The notes beneath the pieces are model-generated. The model searched no databases and was not told the origin of the DNA. It saw only the letters and a program-made list of their open reading frames with translations. 64,000 bases of DNA from Woeseiaceae bacterium (GTDB lineage Bacteria; Pseudomonadota; Gammaproteobacteria; Steroidobacterales; Woeseiaceae). The DNA is taken from contig JAJFKP010000030.1 in the NCBI GenBank assembly GCA_021773135.1, positions 84,583-148,582 on the forward strand, given 5' to 3'. Every line of letters starts with the position of its first letter. Positions within the stretch are counted from its first letter, which is position 1. A program made the position numbers and the translations under genes. Below are positions 61,346 through 64,000 of the stretch, in pieces.

Positions 61346-62293
61346 GTGACCAAACAAAACAAGCCCCGAGGACTGGCACTGGCTGCCCTCCTCGTGGCTA
61401 TGTCGTTTCCCGGCCTGGTCGCATCGCAAGCACTGCAAGAGGATGAACCAGGTTATAGCCGGGAAGGCGCCGACTCCTGCTTTGCCTGCCACGATGATCA
61501 ACAGACACTGGCCATTTTCCGCACGAAACACGCGGTGCCCAGCGATGCCGATAGCCCGTTCGGTCACGGTCAGCTGCAATGTGAGTCGTGTCATGGCCCC
61601 AGCGGCGACCATGCCGGCAGAGTCAGGCGCGGGCAGGAGCGGCCGGCGTCAATTGATTTCGGCGCTGATTCTGCAACGCCAATACCGGTACAGAATGGAC
61701 TCTGCATTGAATGCCATAGTGCCGACCAGGGCAGTGGCTGGCACGCGAGTGGGCATGACAGCGATGACATCGCTTGTGCAGACTGCCATGTCAGTCACGC
61801 CGCAAGTGATCCGGTAATGGCGACCGCCACGCAGCCCGAGATCTGCTTCGATTGCCACCAGTATGAGCGTTCGCAGGCATTGAAACCCTTTTCGCATCCC
61901 TTGCGCGAAGGCAAGATGGATTGCAGCAGCTGTCACAGCACCCACGGTAATTCGACTGACACGCAGTTCGCGCAAGCTGCACTGAACGGCACCTGCTATG
62001 ACTGCCATGCGGAAAAACGTGGCCCGTACCTGTGGGAACACGCGCCGGCAGTGGAGGATTGCGGATCCTGCCACGATCCACACGGATCAAACAATCCCGG
62101 CATGGTCAGCCTGCGCGGACCGATGCTGTGCCAGGGATGTCATTCGCAGGCCGGGCATCCGAGCATCCCGCGGACGCCCGATGAACTGGCCGGCGGCATG
62201 CCCTCACAATATCTGCTAAGCCGGAATTGCATGAATTGCCATACAGCTGTGCATGGATCGAATCATCCTTCCGGCTCGAATCTGATGCGCTGA
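61346..62293 (+). CDS. mtrA: DmsE/MtrA-type periplasmic decahaem cytochrome c
   Basis: 315 residues from a GTG start, with a signal peptide ending about residue 30. Ten CxxCH sites are found from Cys45 (CFACH) to Cys295 (CMNCH), with CESCH, CIECH, CADCH, CFDCH, CSSCH, CYDCH, CGSCH and CQGCH between. This haem count and the even spacing match MtrA/PioA/DmsE. The protein forms a haem wire plugged into the MtrB barrel and links periplasmic donors such as the tetrahaem quinol dehydrogenase to the outer decahaem lipoprotein. It lies 31 nt after the mtrC-like gene and 5 nt before the barrel gene. Confidence 0.92.
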   Translation: MTKQNKPRGLALAALLVAMSFPGLVASQALQEDEPGYSREGADSCFACHDDQQTLAIFRTKHAVPSDADSPFGHGQLQCESCHGPSGDHAGRVRRGQERPASIDFGADSATPIPVQNGLCIECHSADQGSGWHASGHDSDDIACADCHVSHAASDPVMATATQPEICFDCHQYERSQALKPFSHPLREGKMDCSSCHSTHGNSTDTQFAQAALNGTCYDCHAEKRGPYLWEHAPAVEDCGSCHDPHGSNNPGMVSLRGPMLCQGCHSQAGHPSIPRTPDELAGGMPSQYLLSRNCMNCHTAVHGSNHPSGSNLMR

Positions 62294-62298
62294 ATGCC

Positions 62299-64000
62299 AT
62301 GAGCCGACACTACGCAAAAATCGGGACATTCTTAATTATTTGCCAGCCGGCTGCTGTCATGGCGCAAGTTGACACGAGCGAGTGGAAGTGCGAACTCTGC
62401 CCGTTCGAAGTCGATTACACGGCTGAGCTGCAGGTTGGGGCGCTCAGCGTCAGCGACAGCGCCGCACGTTTTGGCAACGCTACGGGTCTGGACGACGACG
62501 GCATCAAAGCTGACCTGGGCGGCACCGGACGCTTTGCCAACGAGACGCTCCAGTTGCGCTGGACCGCCAGCAACCTGGCGCTGGACTCACGGGAATTCAA
62601 TCTTGAAGTCGGTCGCCAGGGATTCTACGGCCTCTACCTGGACTACGACGAGCTGCCGTACCGACGTTTCGACACGACCAGCACGGTGTATGCGTATGGC
62701 GCCGGTAACGAATTGGTCCTGCCGGCCGCTTGGGTAGCGGCGGGCAACACGGCGGCGATGACGGCATTGCCCGCTGCGCTTGTAAATCAAAACATCGGAG
62801 CGGACCGGCAGACAATCAGCCTGGGCGGCCATGTCTCGCCCGCAAACCATTTCGAAATTTTCGCTGACTATCGCCAGCATAATCGTGATGGTGTCGACAT
62901 CGTATCCGGATCCAACTTTTCGCAGGCAAGTCTCTTGCCACGCATTGTCGACTATCAAACGGACACAGTGAATCTGGGAGTTCGGTACGCAAACGGCCCC
63001 TGGAACCTGGCACTAGCCTGGTATGGCTCATTCTTTGAAAACAGCTCGAATTCGCTGTCGTGGGAAAATGCCTTCTTTGATGATTCACTGACAGCCGGTT
63101 TCGAATCCCGCCAGCTCGCACTTGAACCGGATAACGACTTCCAGCAGATTTCCCTGTCCGGCAGTTTTCACGTCACAGCGCTCGATACGATCATCGCCTT
63201 TAATGCCGCCAACGGACGTGGGGAGCAAAACGAGCCGTTGCTGCCGTATACGGTTAACCCGAACCTAACGGCCGGAGCATTGCCGAGCGCCAGTATTGAT
63301 GGGCAGATCGATACGAGCAACTACTCGATAACACTGACCTCCAAACCGCTACCCGGGGGACGTGTCAAACTCGGCTACCGGTTTGACGAGCGAGACAACC
63401 AGACGCCCCGGGACTCCTGGAACAGAGTCATTGCCGATACATTCCTGTCGGGGGAGACCGAATTAAACACGCCCTACAGCTTCGAGAGAGCGCGTCTCAA
63501 TGCCAGCGGCGAGTACCGCTTGCGCGAGAACCTGCGCGTTTCTGCAGGCTACGAGAGATCCGACGTGGACCGGGATTTCCAGGAAGTCGCCGAACAGTCG
63601 GAAGATCGTGGTTGGGGCCGGGTCAGATGGCGCCCGATGCCGTGGCTTGCTTTAAGCGCGAAAGGCGGCGCGGCAAAAAGAGAGATTGATCGTTACAACG
63701 AGAATGTCGCCGTCAATTTCGGCCAGAACCCGCTGTTGCGCAAGTACAATCTCGCACACAGATATCGCGAATTCGGAGAATTTTCACTATCGGCCGCACC
63801 ATCTGAATGGCCGGTTTCTGCCACCATCACAGCACTGTTTGCCGACGATAGTTACAGCAAGTCACGGGTAGGCCTGACAGATAGCAAGAATACCCATTTC
63901 TCGATTGATTTCAGTTGGGCCGTTTCCGAAAAGGCGTCTGTTTACCTGATCGGTGGCCGGGAAACCATCGACGCCGATCAACTCGGCAGCGCGCAATTTG
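62299..64000 (+). CDS. mtrB: MtrB/PioB-type outer-membrane beta-barrel, cut by window edge
   Basis: An open frame of 567 codons from ATG 62299 to the right edge. The N-terminus has a signal sequence (TFLIICQPAAVMAQ) and then CELC at residues 31-34; a CxxC close to the mature N-terminus is a hallmark of MtrB. The rest has alternating polar-aromatic strands typical of a 26-28-strand barrel (GFYGLYLDYDELPYRRF, VNLGVRYANGPWNLALAWYGSFF, VKLGYRFDERDNQTP, GVRWRPMPWLALSAKG-like segments). Full-length relatives have about 650-700 residues, so roughly 100 residues are missing. The barrel encloses MtrA and allows electrons to cross the outer membrane. Confidence 0.9.
   Translation, partial: MSRHYAKIGTFLIICQPAAVMAQVDTSEWKCELCPFEVDYTAELQVGALSVSDSAARFGNATGLDDDGIKADLGGTGRFANETLQLRWTASNLALDSREFNLEVGRQGFYGLYLDYDELPYRRFDTTSTVYAYGAGNELVLPAAWVAAGNTAAMTALPAALVNQNIGADRQTISLGGHVSPANHFEIFADYRQHNRDGVDIVSGSNFSQASLLPRIVDYQTDTVNLGVRYANGPWNLALAWYGSFFENSSNSLSWENAFFDDSLTAGFESRQLALEPDNDFQQISLSGSFHVTALDTIIAFNAANGRGEQNEPLLPYTVNPNLTAGALPSASIDGQIDTSNYSITLTSKPLPGGRVKLGYRFDERDNQTPRDSWNRVIADTFLSGETELNTPYSFERARLNASGEYRLRENLRVSAGYERSDVDRDFQEVAEQSEDRGWGRVRWRPMPWLALSAKGGAAKREIDRYNENVAVNFGQNPLLRKYNLAHRYREFGEFSLSAAPSEWPVSATITALFADDSYSKSRVGLTDSKNTHFSIDFSWAVSEKASVYLIGGRETIDADQLGSAQF

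Noticed and set aside
62369..62737. A separate small plus-strand gene at the start of the MtrB region
   Set aside because: It is out of frame with the barrel gene, which starts at 62299 with a signal sequence and CELC motif and stays open to the window end.
1..64000. tRNA, rRNA, CRISPR arrays, insertion sequences, prophage or integrative-element ends
   Set aside because: No cloverleaf-like sequences, regular spaced repeats, transposase or integrase motifs or long terminal repeats were seen on reading; a dedicated scan could still find short ones.

Overview
The window reads as one stretch of a gammaproteobacterial chromosome. Base composition looks even, at a moderately high G+C by eye. Genes are packed tightly, with many 1-14 nt overlaps, and I saw no rRNA, tRNA, transposase, integrase or CRISPR array. 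The group is inferred from gene content: a six-subunit Na+-NQR with its maturation factors, an Mtr-type porin-cytochrome conduit, a DUF3450/ExbB/ExbD/TonB operon, and many secreted peptidases. A marine-sediment lineage such as the Woeseiales would fit, but this is a guess from gene content only.

Region 1 (1-14.6 kb) is a scavenging region. It has the end of an amine/amino-acid flavin oxidase, then a compact minus-strand operon of S9 peptidase, N-acyl-D-amino-acid deacylase, M23 peptidase and glutathione S-transferase. A 2OG-Fe(II) oxygenase, a secreted nuclease/phosphatase lipoprotein, a cupin, two small unknown proteins, a metallo-beta-lactamase-fold hydrolase, a Tat-exported spermidine-dehydrogenase-like flavoprotein and a D-amino-acid-oxidase-like protein follow. 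Region 2 (14.6-17.9 kb) is a quinoprotein amine dehydrogenase operon in the order large subunit, MauE, MauD, small subunit, monohaem cytochrome c. The small subunit carries the two tryptophans that form the TTQ cofactor. Region 3 (18-33 kb) has an acetamidase/formamidase, an M20 peptidase, a decayed RND transporter remnant and an amino-acid dehydrogenase. It continues with a six-gene TonB energising operon, glutamate-cysteine ligase, a dicarboxylate/amino-acid symporter, a SnoaL-AraC fusion regulator and an APH-like/P-loop kinase protein.

Region 4 (33-47 kb) is a complete [NiFe]-hydrogenase locus. The minus-strand arm is hypC-hypB-hypD-hypF-hypE followed by a CPA2 antiporter. The divergent plus-strand arm is small subunit, large subunit, cytochrome b, protease, HyaE, HyaF, rubredoxin, HybE and HypA. 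The small subunit has all six cysteines of the oxygen-tolerant [4Fe-3S] proximal cluster. Region 5 (46.9-55.8 kb) is a small membrane protein, a UbiA/MenA-type prenyltransferase fused without a gap to nqrABCDEF-apbE-nqrM, then a CBS-domain protein.

Region 6 (55.8-64 kb) is an extracellular electron transfer locus. On the minus strand are a tetrahaem NapC/CymA-type quinol dehydrogenase, a HemN/HemW-like radical SAM protein, a SnoaL-like protein and a dihaem cytochrome c4-like protein. On the plus strand are an OmcA/MtrC-type decahaem lipoprotein, a DmsE/MtrA-type decahaem protein and an MtrB/PioB-type outer-membrane barrel that runs off the right edge.

Together regions 4 to 6 bring H2 oxidation into quinone, a prenyl-quinone enzyme, an NADH:quinone sodium pump and a quinol-to-outside haem chain within about 30 kb. 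Such a set could let the cell dispose of electrons from H2 and NADH outside the cell, or take them up. Each gene family is recognisable; their joint function is inference.
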